Assembly (NCBI GenBank): GCA_022866585.1
Contig: JALHUP010000010.1
Location: forward strand, 1-15,409
Source: Candidatus Zixiibacteriota bacterium
GTDB taxonomy: Bacteria; Zixibacteria; MSB-5A5; SM1-73
Reading direction: 5' to 3'
Length of the DNA: 15,409 nucleotides
Positions 6,604-13,341 of the stretch are shown here, piece after piece; positions within the stretch are counted from its first letter, which is position 1; each line of letters opens with the position of its first letter. A program made the translations under genes and the position numbers. The notes beneath the pieces were generated by a model. It worked only from the letters and a program-made list of their open reading frames with translations, had not been told where the DNA came from and ran no database searches.

Positions 6604-6927
6604 ATGAGGATTAAGAAAGGCGATTCGGTTTTGGTCATAGCCGGAGACGAGAAGGGAAAGATAGGCAAGGTGCTCAAGGTTTTCCCGGATAAAAACCGGG
6701 CTATTGTGGAAGGGGTCAATTTCATTAAAAGACATACTCGACAGACTCGGAAGGCCCAGAAGGGCGGTATAATTGAGAAGGAAGCTTCGGTGAATGTTTC
6801 TAATCTTTTAGTCTACTGCTCGAAGTGTTCCTCCCCCACCAGGGTTAGCTTTAAGGTTCTGCAACCAGAAACCGGGGAGAAGTCCAGTAAGGTCAGAATT
6901 TGCCGAAAGTGCGGTGAGATAATCTGA
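6604..6927 (+). CDS. rplX: 50S ribosomal protein L24 with zinc-ribbon C-terminus
   Basis: L24 is one of the two initiators of 50S assembly and binds the 5' end of 23S rRNA. The KOW motif is in residues 3-33 (KKGDSVLVIAGDEKGKIGKV), followed by GVNFIKRHTRQ. The C-terminal half carries two CxxC pairs, C72/C75 and C100/C103, forming the zinc ribbon found in many bacterial L24 proteins. GAGGA sits just before the ATG. The gene is followed by a second, unrelated zinc-ribbon gene instead of rplE, which is the normal neighbour. Confidence 0.98.
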   Translation: MRIKKGDSVLVIAGDEKGKIGKVLKVFPDKNRAIVEGVNFIKRHTRQTRKAQKGGIIEKEASVNVSNLLVYCSKCSSPTRVSFKVLQPETGEKSSKVRICRKCGEII

Positions 6928-6968
6928 ATCGGTTATTATGTAACTGAATATGTTTTGTGGAACCAATT

Positions 6969-7190
6969 ATGATTTGCGAATTCTGCGGTGGTCAAACAAC
7001 CACCAAGAAAATTAGGAAGAACCATTGGCTCCATGGGAAATTGTATATATTGGAAAATGTTGAAGCTGACGTTTGCATCGAGTGTGGAGAGCGTTATTAT
7101 CATGCCGAAATCTTAGACTCAATAGATCGTCTTCTTGAAGGTGAACATCCTGTGAAAGACAAACTCCAGGTTGAAGTGGTAAATTTATAG
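6969..7190 (+). CDS. YgiT/MqsA-N-type zinc-finger protein, antitoxin-like, without partner
   Basis: This 73-residue protein has CEFC at residues 3-6 and CIEC at 36-39, each CxxC followed by glycine. Between them is a basic strand and the GKLYILENVEADVC segment typical of the YgiT-type zinc finger, the N-terminal half of the MqsA antitoxin. ERYYHAEILDSIDRLLEG forms the usual helix, and DKLQVEVVNL resembles the terminal strand of small antitoxins of this family. The MqsA DNA-binding HTH half is absent. Family members normally sit beside a RelE-like or DUF4258 toxin; here rplX and rplE flank it and no toxin frame fits. GTG 6957 is an alternative start; neither has a good Shine-Dalgarno. The family match is from memory of its pattern. 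The function inside this operon is unknown. Confidence 0.8.
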   Translation: MICEFCGGQTTTKKIRKNHWLHGKLYILENVEADVCIECGERYYHAEILDSIDRLLEGEHPVKDKLQVEVVNL

Positions 7191-7214
7191 AAATGAACAA
7201 CGTGTGTAACTGCG

Positions 7215-7255
7215 GACAAAGAAGTTTGTGCTTATGCCCTTTGTCTAGATCTAGA
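7215..7255 (+). repeat. Small inverted repeat and 12-base palindrome before rplE
   Basis: GACAAAG (7215-7221) can pair with CTTTGTC (7239-7245), and TCTAGATCTAGA (7244-7255) is a perfect 12-base palindrome. They lie in the 104 bases between the zinc-finger gene and rplE. Their purpose is unknown; an operator is conceivable. Confidence 0.35.
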
Positions 7256-7294
7256 AAAGCGGGATTTATTTAACCGCAGATGATCGGAAATATT

Positions 7295-7834
7295 ATGGCA
7301 AGACTCAAGGAAAAATACAAAAAGGAAGTCGTTTTAGCTTTGATGAAGAAGTTCGGGTATAAAAATGTGATGCAGGTGCCCAAGCTGGAGAAGATCGTGG
7401 TGAACGTGGGGGTGGGGGAAGCTATCCAAAACGTCAAACTGTTGGATTCGGCTGTATCCGATCTTTCCAGAATAACCGGGCAGAAGCCAGCCATAAAAAG
7501 AGCTAAAAAGGCTATCTCCAATTTTAAGCTGAAAGCCGGGATGCCCATAGCTTGTATGGTCACTTTGCGAAAAGACAGAATGTATGAATTCTTCGACCGT
7601 CTGGTGAATGCAGCCATTCCCCGCATCCGCGATTTTCGGGGAACTTCCCCCAAGTCCTTCGATGGGAGAGGGAATTATAACTTGGGATTAGAGGAACAGA
7701 TAATTTTTCCGGAGATTGAGTATGATAAGGTGGAGAAGGTCAGGGGGATGAGTATCACCGTCTGTACCACCGCCAAAACAGATGAGGAGGCATTCGAGCT
7801 TTTGAAAGCCATGGGCATGCCTTTCAGAAAATAG
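7295..7834 (+). CDS. rplE: 50S ribosomal protein L5
   Basis: L5 binds 5S rRNA and joins it to the central protuberance. From ATG 7295 the product is 179 residues, the standard length, and begins MARLKEKYKKEV as homologues do. The in-frame ATG at 7280 would add five unsupported residues. Signatures are VPKLEKIVVNVGVGEA, KAISNFKLKAGMPIACMVTLR, RDFRGTSPKSFDGRGNYNLG, EQIIFPEIEYDKV and TAKTDEEAFELLKAMGMPF. The Shine-Dalgarno is weak (CGGAA). It is parted from rplX by the inserted zinc-finger gene. Confidence 0.97.
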   Translation: MARLKEKYKKEVVLALMKKFGYKNVMQVPKLEKIVVNVGVGEAIQNVKLLDSAVSDLSRITGQKPAIKRAKKAISNFKLKAGMPIACMVTLRKDRMYEFFDRLVNAAIPRIRDFRGTSPKSFDGRGNYNLGLEEQIIFPEIEYDKVEKVRGMSITVCTTAKTDEEAFELLKAMGMPFRK

Positions 7835-7868
7835 GTGAAGGGTGATAGGTGTTAGGTGGAAGGTGATA
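7834..7868 (+). repeat. Heptad repeat, five units of GGTGRWA
   Basis: Five contiguous 7-base units start at 7834, 7841, 7848, 7855 and 7862. GGTG at unit positions 1-4 is invariant in all five, and the last three bases vary. The array begins at the last base of the rplE stop codon and occupies the first third of the rplE-rpsN spacer. Confidence 0.75.
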
Positions 7869-7952
7869 GTACGAAGCTTATCGATAATAGAGATCAATTT
7901 TTAAAAAGGAGTTTCTAAACCCCATATACTTTTAAGATAGGAAACTGAATTC

Positions 7953-8138
7953 ATGGCTCGAAAGTGCCTTGTAGAGAAATCTAAAAAGAAACCTAAATTT
8001 CAGGTGCGTAAACACAATCGCTGTCACCGCTGTGGAAGACCCCGTGGATTTATGAGCGATTTTGGACTCTGCCGTATCTGCTTCAGGGAGCTGGCCTTAA
8101 AAGGAGAAATCCCTGGAGTGGTAAAAGCCAGCTGGTGA
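7953..8138 (+). CDS. rpsZ: 30S ribosomal protein S14, zinc type
   Basis: This is the short, zinc-binding form of S14 (61 residues) in the 30S head, the C+ type called rpsN/rpsZ. It has C24 and C27 (CHRCGRPRG) and C40 and C43 (CRICFRELA), and ends with the typical GEIPGVVKASW. All four zinc ligands are intact, so the protein should need zinc. No second, zinc-free S14 is in the window. AGGA lies about ten bases upstream. Confidence 0.97.
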   Translation: MARKCLVEKSKKKPKFQVRKHNRCHRCGRPRGFMSDFGLCRICFRELALKGEIPGVVKASW

Positions 8139-8196
8139 TAAGTCCGACGTCTGAATACGCAGGAACAGTTCATAGTTTTTAAAAGAGGGTTATTAA

Positions 8197-8595
8197 ATGA
8201 GTATGACCGATCCTTTGGCGGATATGTTGACCAGAATCCGAAATGCTTGCAAGGCAAAGCACAAAAAGGTGGATATGCCTTCTTCTAAGATGAAAAAAAA
8301 GATAGCGGGGATACTTTTAGAAAATGGATTCATCCGAAACTTCGTGGAAGTGGAAGACAACAAACAAAACCTTTTACGGATTTTCTTAAAGTATGATCAT
8401 GAAAACAAAAACTTAATCTCCGGGCTCTCCCGGATAAGCAGGTCGGGTTTAAGGATTTATGCAGGCGAAAAAGAGGTTAACCAAATGACAAAAAGCGTAG
8501 GAATCACTGTCCTCTCCACGTCCCGGGGGGTGTTAACCCACCGTCAAGCCAGAGAGGCAAAGGTGGGAGGGGAGGTGCTCTTAAAGATTTGGTGA
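8197..8595 (+). CDS. rpsH: 30S ribosomal protein S8
   Basis: S8 is a primary binder of the 16S rRNA central domain; in E. coli it also represses the spc operon by binding mRNA near rplE. The 132 residues begin MSMTDPLADMLTRIRNA and include ILLENGFIRNF, GLSRISRSGLRIY and ILSTSRGVLTHRQARE-like elements ending GGEVLLKIW. The familiar terminal YVW is here KIW. AAAGAGGG gives a good ribosome-binding site. No S8 operator structure could be identified near rplE. Confidence 0.97.
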   Translation: MSMTDPLADMLTRIRNACKAKHKKVDMPSSKMKKKIAGILLENGFIRNFVEVEDNKQNLLRIFLKYDHENKNLISGLSRISRSGLRIYAGEKEVNQMTKSVGITVLSTSRGVLTHRQAREAKVGGEVLLKIW

Positions 8596-8644
8596 TTTTG
8601 AAGGGTCAAGAAATAAATTCAAGAATAAAGAGGAAGAAAAAAAA

Positions 8645-9181
8645 TTGTCTAGAGTAGGAAAAAATCCCATACCGATCCCTTCTGGGGTGAAGGTAAAGAT
8701 AGATCAAAATGAAGTTTTTGTGTCCGGGCCCAAAGGGGAATTAAAAAGGGAGATCCATCCCTCCCTGAAGGCGGAGATAAGCGAAGATAAAATTATAGTC
8801 TCTCGTCATTCGGATAGCAAGTTTCATAAATCCTTACACGGCCTGGCTCGGGCCTTGATCGCCAACATGGTTGAGGGTGTGACCCAGGGATACAGGAAAG
8901 CTTTGGAGATTCAGGGAATTGGATATAAAGCCGAGCTCATGGGGAAAAAATTGAATTTGTCCTTGGGTTTTTCTCATCCCATTTTGTTTTCCCCACCGGA
9001 GGGAATAAAAATAGATTTGGGGAGTCCTACCAAAATCATGGTTTCAGGTATAGATAAAGAGTTAGTGGGTTTGGTGGCGGCTAAAATCAGATCCTTCCGT
9101 CCACCCGAACCATATAAGGGCAAAGGGATCAGGTATGAAGGTGAATTCGTCAGAAAGAAGGCGGGTAAAACCGCCACCTAA
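8645..9181 (+). CDS. rplF: 50S ribosomal protein L6
   Basis: L6 lies near the sarcin-ricin loop and is needed for factor binding. The TTG start at 8645 gives the universal (f)MSRVGKNPIPIP, behind GAGGAAG. The 178 residues hold two repeats of the L6 fold, with FVSGPKGEL, HGLARALIANMVEGVTQGY, LEIQGIGYKAEL and the signature PPEPYKGKGIRYEGEFVRKKAGKT. The gene ends directly before a heptad repeat. Confidence 0.98.
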   Translation: MSRVGKNPIPIPSGVKVKIDQNEVFVSGPKGELKREIHPSLKAEISEDKIIVSRHSDSKFHKSLHGLARALIANMVEGVTQGYRKALEIQGIGYKAELMGKKLNLSLGFSHPILFSPPEGIKIDLGSPTKIMVSGIDKELVGLVAAKIRSFRPPEPYKGKGIRYEGEFVRKKAGKTAT

Positions 9182-9182
9182 G

Positions 9183-9224
9183 ATGGTTCATGGTTCGTAG
9201 TTTTTAGTTCGTGGTTCATGGTGA
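9183..9224 (+). repeat. Heptad repeat, six units of RTGGTTC
   Basis: Six contiguous 7-base units start at 9183, 9190, 9197, 9204, 9211 and 9218. T, G and T at unit positions 2, 4 and 5 are invariant, and the first two units are identical. It begins two bases after the rplF stop. The ATG at 9218, the farthest upstream in-frame start available to rplR, lies in the last unit. Confidence 0.75.
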
Positions 9225-9247
9225 TGCGAAGCATTCATACGAATTTT

Positions 9248-9622
9248 ATGCCAAGCAAAGAAAAATTAAAAAAGATAAGAATAGATAGGCGAAGAAAAAG
9301 GGTGAGAAAGAAGGTAGTCGGAAGTTCTCAAAGACCCAGATTATGTGTCTACAAAAGCCTGAGGCACACTTATGCTCAATTGGTGGATGATAGAACTGGC
9401 CGCACCATTTCGGGGGTCTCCAGTCTTTCTCCCCAGATAAGAGACCAAATCCAAAAGGAGAACAACAAATCCGCCAAGAGCCGAAAGGTAGGACTTTTTG
9501 TGGCTGTGAAAGCCAAAGAGTTAGGTATAACCAAGGTGGTCTTTGATCGTAACAAATATCCTTATCATGGAAGGATCAAATCCTTAGCCGAAGGAGCCAG
9601 AGAGGGAGGATTGGAGTTTTAA
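9248..9622 (+). CDS. rplR: 50S ribosomal protein L18
   Basis: L18 binds 5S rRNA together with L5. From ATG 9248 the product is 124 residues, close to the usual 117-122, with KIRIDRRRKRVRKKVVGSSQRPRLCVYKS, HTYAQLVDD and the C-terminal VVFDRNKYPYHGRIKSLAEGAREGGL. An in-frame ATG at 9218 would add ten residues encoded by the end of the heptad repeat, with no family support. Neither start has a clear Shine-Dalgarno, so the exact N-terminus is uncertain. Confidence 0.95.
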   Translation: MPSKEKLKKIRIDRRRKRVRKKVVGSSQRPRLCVYKSLRHTYAQLVDDRTGRTISGVSSLSPQIRDQIQKENNKSAKSRKVGLFVAVKAKELGITKVVFDRNKYPYHGRIKSLAEGAREGGLEF

Positions 9623-9935
9623 AGAATAAAAATAAATGGAGAGTGGCACTTAAGCATCAAATGCCGTCTTTGGAGCCGGAGCGGAGAAAGTTTTAGCATG
9701 GAGAATAAAGGACTGTTGCCCAAGTATTTCGCTCACGGGTTTCGTTAAAAAAAATTTCGGTTGCGGTTACGTATCGTTTATCGTAAAATTGTTGTCGTTT
9801 ATCGTGTTAAGACCAAAGACGAAACTGATATCCGAAACCGATACGTAGCCGAAACCCAAGCCGATAAACGATAAACAAACTTAAGCAACAGTTCCATAAA
9901 TTGTATAACTTTTAGTTTTCAAAAAGAGGTGATAA
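9623..9935 (+). other. 313-base spacer without a gene, rich in inverted words
   Basis: The first 85 bases show nothing recognisable, and no frame has coding character. From 9710 to 9895 it is structured. GGACTGTTGC (9710-9719) faces GCAACAGTTCC (9885-9895) with one bulge. GGGTTTCG (9737-9744) faces CGAAACCC (9850-9857). TACGTATCG (9768-9776) faces CGATACGTA (9839-9847). The last 40 bases contain the rpsE ribosome-binding site AAGAGGTGAT. A large imperfect hairpin in the mRNA is plausible. Gaps of this size between rplR and rpsE are unusual. Confidence 0.6.
9768..9880 (+). repeat. CGTTTAT heptad words and their inverted copies
   Basis: On the left, 7-base units start at 9775, 9782, 9789, 9796 and 9803; the first and fourth are both CGTTTAT. 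On the right, 9860-9880 holds three units (consensus AACGATA) reading the reverse complement. ATCGTTTATCG (9773-9783) is an exact 11-base inverted match to CGATAAACGAT (9862-9872). Confidence 0.6.
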
Positions 9936-10427
9936 TTGGCAAAATTTGATGAGGAACCCTCATTAGAGTTCACGGAGAAGGTGATTTATGTCAACCGAGT
10001 GGCTAAGGTAGTGAAAGGCGGGAAACGTTTCAGTTTTACGGCTTTGGTCTCCATTGGGGACAGAAATGGCAGAGTGGGCATTGGCTTAGGAAAGGCAAAT
10101 GAGGTCTCCGTTGCTATAACCAAGGGGACTGAGGTAGCAAAGAAGAATATGATCAGAATTCCCATGCTGAACGCAACCATTCCCCATGCGGTGACGGGTA
10201 GGTTCGGTGCCGCCACGGTTCTTTTAAAACCAGCCTCTCCCGGGACCGGGGTGATTGCAGGAGGACCCGTGCGGGCAGTCTTGGAATCTGCCGGGATTCA
10301 AGATATTTTGACTAAATCCTTAGGCTCATCCAATCCTCATAATGTGGTGAAAGCCACCCTCAACGGACTTTTGAATTTGAAAGCGCTGGAGGAGAGAACT
10401 AAGCAAAGAGAAATGAAAAGAGAGTAA
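9936..10427 (+). CDS. rpsE: 30S ribosomal protein S5
   Basis: S5 sits at the back of the 30S subunit near the mRNA entry channel and affects decoding accuracy. TTG 9936 is the start, behind AAGAGGTGAT. The 163 residues contain EKVIYVNRVAKVVKGGKRFSFTALV, GDRNGRVGIGLGKANEV and then GPVRAVLESAGIQDILTKSLGSSNPHNVVKATLNGL; both halves of the S5 fold are complete. The gene is isolated by long spacers on both sides. Confidence 0.98.
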   Translation: MAKFDEEPSLEFTEKVIYVNRVAKVVKGGKRFSFTALVSIGDRNGRVGIGLGKANEVSVAITKGTEVAKKNMIRIPMLNATIPHAVTGRFGAATVLLKPASPGTGVIAGGPVRAVLESAGIQDILTKSLGSSNPHNVVKATLNGLLNLKALEERTKQREMKRE

Positions 10428-10456
10428 TAGAGGCTGAAAAAGATGACAACATAAAC

Positions 10457-10544
10457 GGCACGTAATTTAGTTTGGAGTTTGTTAGCTCGTCAACTTGGAG
10501 AAGAATAGAAAAACAAACTTACAAACTTCAAACTGTCAAACTGC
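10457..10544 (+). repeat. Inverted repeat of CAAACT words before rpmD
   Basis: AGTTTGGAGTTTGTTAGCTC (10469-10488, paired arm to 10490) is complementary at 18 of 22 positions to 10513-10534, with a 22-base loop. GGCA (10457-10460) matches TGCC (10542-10545) as an outer clamp. The right side is a tandem array of four CAAACT units starting at 10514, 10522, 10529 and 10537. Confidence 0.65.
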
Positions 10545-10561
10545 CTTAAGAGGATTTTCAA

Positions 10562-10744
10562 GTGGAGCGGAAGCTGAAGATAACTCAAATTAGAAGCACC
10601 ATCGGGCGTATTAAAAAGCAAAAAGAGACCATCAAAGCTTTGGGGATAGGAAAACTTAATCAGAGCGTGATACATAAAGATACTCCCCAGATAAGGGGAA
10701 TGGTAGAAAAGGTCAAACATTTGGTTGAAGTAGAGGAGATTTAG
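10562..10744 (+). CDS. rpmD: 50S ribosomal protein L30
   Basis: L30 is a small large-subunit protein present in most but not all bacteria. The GTG start gives 60 residues, the normal size: (f)MERKLKITQIRSTIGR, KKQKETIKALGIGKLNQ and VIHKDTPQIRGMVEKVKHLVEV, all matching the family signature. AAGAGGA lies about seven bases upstream. It follows the 134-base spacer with inverted CAAACT words. Confidence 0.97.
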   Translation: MERKLKITQIRSTIGRIKKQKETIKALGIGKLNQSVIHKDTPQIRGMVEKVKHLVEVEEI

Positions 10745-10811
10745 AGTCTAGGAATTTTCGTAAAATTGCCGGACTGGGCAATTCTTAAAAATTTAAAGAT
10801 TTGGTTATCAA

Positions 10812-11264
10812 ATGAAGTTGAAGATCAATTTGGGAAACCTGAAGCCTTCTTCTGGGTCGGTTAAGAAGAGAAAAAGGATTGGACGGGGTCCCGGCTCCGG
10901 GCATGGGAAGACTTCTACCCGCGGACATAAAGGGCAGAAAGCCAGATCCGGCGTTCAAAAAAAACCCTGGTTTGAAGGGGGACAGATGCCTATACAAAGG
11001 CGTCTTCCCAAGAGAGGGTTTACCAACATCTTTAAAAAGGAATATCAAATAGTGAATTTAGCTTCTTTTTCTAAATGTAAAGATCAAGAAATCGTTTCTC
11101 CATCGGTCATGAAAAACTTGGGTTTGATTAAAAAATTGAATATGCCGGTGAAGATATTAGGCGAAGGGGAAATTTCTGGTGCAATCACTGTCCGGGCTAA
11201 TGCCTTCAGCAAAAAGGCAAAGGAAAAGATTGAGGCTTTGGGTGGAAAAGCTGAGGTAATCTGA
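10812..11264 (+). CDS. rplO: 50S ribosomal protein L15
   Basis: L15 is a late-assembly protein that reaches deep into 23S rRNA. The 150 residues show the glycine- and lysine-rich N-terminus with KRIGRGPGSGHGKTSTRGHKGQKAR, the FEGGQMPIQRRLPKRGF element and a C-terminal AGGKAE-like end (ALGGKAEVI). Its TGA shares one base with the ATG of secY (TGATG), so secY translation is probably coupled to rplO. Confidence 0.98.
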   Translation: MKLKINLGNLKPSSGSVKKRKRIGRGPGSGHGKTSTRGHKGQKARSGVQKKPWFEGGQMPIQRRLPKRGFTNIFKKEYQIVNLASFSKCKDQEIVSPSVMKNLGLIKKLNMPVKILGEGEISGAITVRANAFSKKAKEKIEALGGKAEVI

Positions 11265-12577
11265 TGATAGAGACTTTTGAAAATGTTTTTAAGATACCAG
11301 AGCTGCGCAAAAGGATTTTATTTACCTTGGCTCTTTTGGTGGTATACCGACTGGGAGGACATGTGCCCACTCCTGGAATTGATCCGCAAGCCTTGGGCGA
11401 GTTTTTCAGAACGATGCGAGGGTCACTCTTTGGTTTATATGATATGTTTGTAGGTGGAGCCTTTCAGAAAGCCACCATCTTCTCCTTAGGCATCATGCCG
11501 TATATTTCTGCCTCCATCATTATCCAGCTTCTGGGTGCGGTGGTTCCGTATTTTCAGAAGCTGCAAAAAGAAGGGGAAGAGGGGAGAAGAAAGATTACCC
11601 AATATACGCGTTACGGGACCGTTCTGATCGGAGCCATGCAGGCTTTTGGAACGTCAGTCTACTTGGAAAGCATCCCGGCTTCTGCCATAGGAAGATATGT
11701 GGTACCTAACCCCGGCATGGGTTTTAAACTTCTGACCATGATCACTTTCACCTGCGGCACCATCTTTATCATGTGGCTGGGGGAGCAGATCACCGAAAAA
11801 GGAATCGGCAACGGAATCTCTCTGATTATCATGATCGGGATCATCGCTCGTCTCCCGGGTGGGGTGATTGACGAAGTAAGGATGTTGTTTATGGGAGAGA
11901 GGAATTTCTTTGCGGAAGTCTTTTTGATTGCTTTGATGGTGGTGGTGGTTGCCTCCATTGTTTTGGTTACCCGGGCTCAAAGGAAGATTCCGGTCCAGTA
12001 TGCCAAAAGGGTGATCGGAAGGAAAATGTATGGGGGACAGAGCACGCATATCCCTTTGTCGGTCAACACCGCCGGGATAATTCCCATAATCTTTGCCCAG
12101 TCGATCATGAGCGGCCCCCTCACCCTCTCCACCTTTTTCCCTAACAATGAGTTTATGCAGAACTTCTCCCTTTGGTTTAGTCCGGGATCCGTTTTATATT
12201 CAGCCATCTATGCTCTTTTGATCATATTTTTTGCATACTTTTATACCGCCATAGTCTTCAACCCGGTGGACTTGGCGGATAATATGAGAAAATATGGAGG
12301 TTTCATTCCGGGAATAAGGCCGGGGAAGAGAACCAGCGAATATATCGATCGGATTCTGACTCGGATAACTCTCCCCGGAGCCATATTCTTCGCGATGATC
12401 GCGGTACTCCCTTATTTTATGATGAAAGGGATGAATGTCCAGTTTTACTTTGGGGGGACTGGACTTCTGATTGTGGTAGGGGTAGCTTTGGATACCCTTC
12501 AGCAGATCGAATCCCATCTTTTGATGAGGCATTATGACGGATTTATGAAGAAAGGAAAGATAAAAGGGAGGATGTAG
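11264..12577 (+). CDS. secY: Protein translocase subunit SecY
   Basis: SecY is the channel of the Sec translocon in the inner membrane. The 437 residues contain the expected ten membrane spans. RLGGHVPTPGID lies after TM1. The plug region is around GLYDMFVGGAFQKATIFSLGIMPYISASI. YTRYGT follows in a cytoplasmic loop, and GEQITEKGIGNGISL is the typical loop after TM4. QRKIPVQYAKR and IPLSVNTAGIIPIIFA are conserved, and FNPVDLADNMRKYGGFIPGIRPG is the C-terminal loop that binds SecA and ribosomes. The start overlaps rplO by one base. No SecE or SecG gene is in the window. Confidence 0.98.
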   Translation: MIETFENVFKIPELRKRILFTLALLVVYRLGGHVPTPGIDPQALGEFFRTMRGSLFGLYDMFVGGAFQKATIFSLGIMPYISASIIIQLLGAVVPYFQKLQKEGEEGRRKITQYTRYGTVLIGAMQAFGTSVYLESIPASAIGRYVVPNPGMGFKLLTMITFTCGTIFIMWLGEQITEKGIGNGISLIIMIGIIARLPGGVIDEVRMLFMGERNFFAEVFLIALMVVVVASIVLVTRAQRKIPVQYAKRVIGRKMYGGQSTHIPLSVNTAGIIPIIFAQSIMSGPLTLSTFFPNNEFMQNFSLWFSPGSVLYSAIYALLIIFFAYFYTAIVFNPVDLADNMRKYGGFIPGIRPGKRTSEYIDRILTRITLPGAIFFAMIAVLPYFMMKGMNVQFYFGGTGLLIVVGVALDTLQQIESHLLMRHYDGFMKKGKIKGRM

Positions 12578-12579
12578 GA

Positions 12580-12614
12580 AACTAAAAAACAAAAACTAAA
12601 AATGAAAAGATAAA
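12580..12614 (+). repeat. A-rich heptad repeat after secY, five units
   Basis: Five 7-base units start at 12580, 12587, 12594, 12601 and 12608 with consensus AACTAAA; units one and three are identical and AAA at the end is invariant. Strong A bias makes chance more likely here than in the other arrays. Confidence 0.45.
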
Positions 12615-12621
12615 ATTCCTC

Positions 12622-13275
12622 ATGAATTTAGTGCTTTTGGGACCTCCTGGCTCAGGAAAGGGGACTTTGGCTAAGCTTTTGTCTTCGGAATTGAAAATCC
12701 CCCATATCTCCACCGGAGATATTCTAAGGGAGGAGACGAAATTAGGGACTTGTTTGGGAAAGAAAGTAAAACCTTTTATGGAAAAGGGTGAGTTAGTTCC
12801 AGATCAGATTATTTTGGAGGTGATGAAGGAAAGAATCAGAAAACCGGATGGTCAGAAAGGTTTTTTGTTGGATGGGTTCCCACGCACCATCCCCCAGGCT
12901 TTGGGAATAGATGAGATGCTAAAAGAGTCGACTAAAAGCATAGATTGGGTGCTCAAACTTGATGTATCTGAAGATCGTGTTTTAAAGAGGTTAGGAGGGC
13001 GGTGGATTTGTTCAGGATGCGGAGCTTTTTTCAATCTATATACTAAACCTCCGCAGAAAGAGCTAACCTGCGATTTCTGTGGAAGCAAACTTTATCAAAG
13101 ACCCGATGATGCCCCAGAGGTGATTTTGAACCGATTAAAAGTATATAAGGAGGAAACTCTTCCTATTGAAGAATATTATAGTAAACAAGGTAAATTGAGA
13201 AAGGTAAATGGCGAGCTGGACCCGGATTCGATTCTAAAAAACGTTTTGAATATACTTCAACTAAAAAACAAATAA
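12622..13275 (+). CDS. adk: Adenylate kinase, zinc-LID form
   Basis: Adk interconverts ATP + AMP and 2 ADP in the cytoplasm. The P-loop GPPGSGKGT occupies residues 7-15, DGFPRT (84-89) is the conserved AMP-side loop, and STGDILRE lies in the AMP-binding region. The long LID has four cysteines (CSGC and CDFC), so it should hold a structural zinc, as in Gram-positive-type enzymes. The 217 residues are of normal long-form size. Leucine follows the P-loop threonine, where Q is more common. The ATG has no visible Shine-Dalgarno. The secY-adk-map-infA order is standard. Confidence 0.98.
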   Translation: MNLVLLGPPGSGKGTLAKLLSSELKIPHISTGDILREETKLGTCLGKKVKPFMEKGELVPDQIILEVMKERIRKPDGQKGFLLDGFPRTIPQALGIDEMLKESTKSIDWVLKLDVSEDRVLKRLGGRWICSGCGAFFNLYTKPPQKELTCDFCGSKLYQRPDDAPEVILNRLKVYKEETLPIEEYYSKQGKLRKVNGELDPDSILKNVLNILQLKNK

Positions 13276-13341
13276 TTCCGTTGTTCATAGGGCTGTTCTT
13301 TTTTTGAGATTTTAGACGATTAGATAAAATAGTGGGTATAG

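Noticed and set aside
6604..7190. Zinc-finger gene as a duplicated tail of L24
   Set aside because: Both have two CxxC pairs, but the spacing (24 versus 29 residues between pairs) and the surrounding residues differ; the YgiT pattern fits better.
7193..7273. 26-codon frame after the zinc-finger gene as a real gene
   Set aside because: No ribosome-binding site, no recognisable family and very short; kept only as part of a finding.
7280..7294. N-terminal five-residue extension of L5
   Set aside because: Homologues begin at the equivalent of ATG 7295 and no Shine-Dalgarno serves ATG 7280.
9755..9880. CRISPR-like or insertion-sequence ends in the rplR-rpsE spacer
   Set aside because: Units are 7 bases and degenerate, without uniform spacers of 30-40 bases, and there is no transposase or target duplication.
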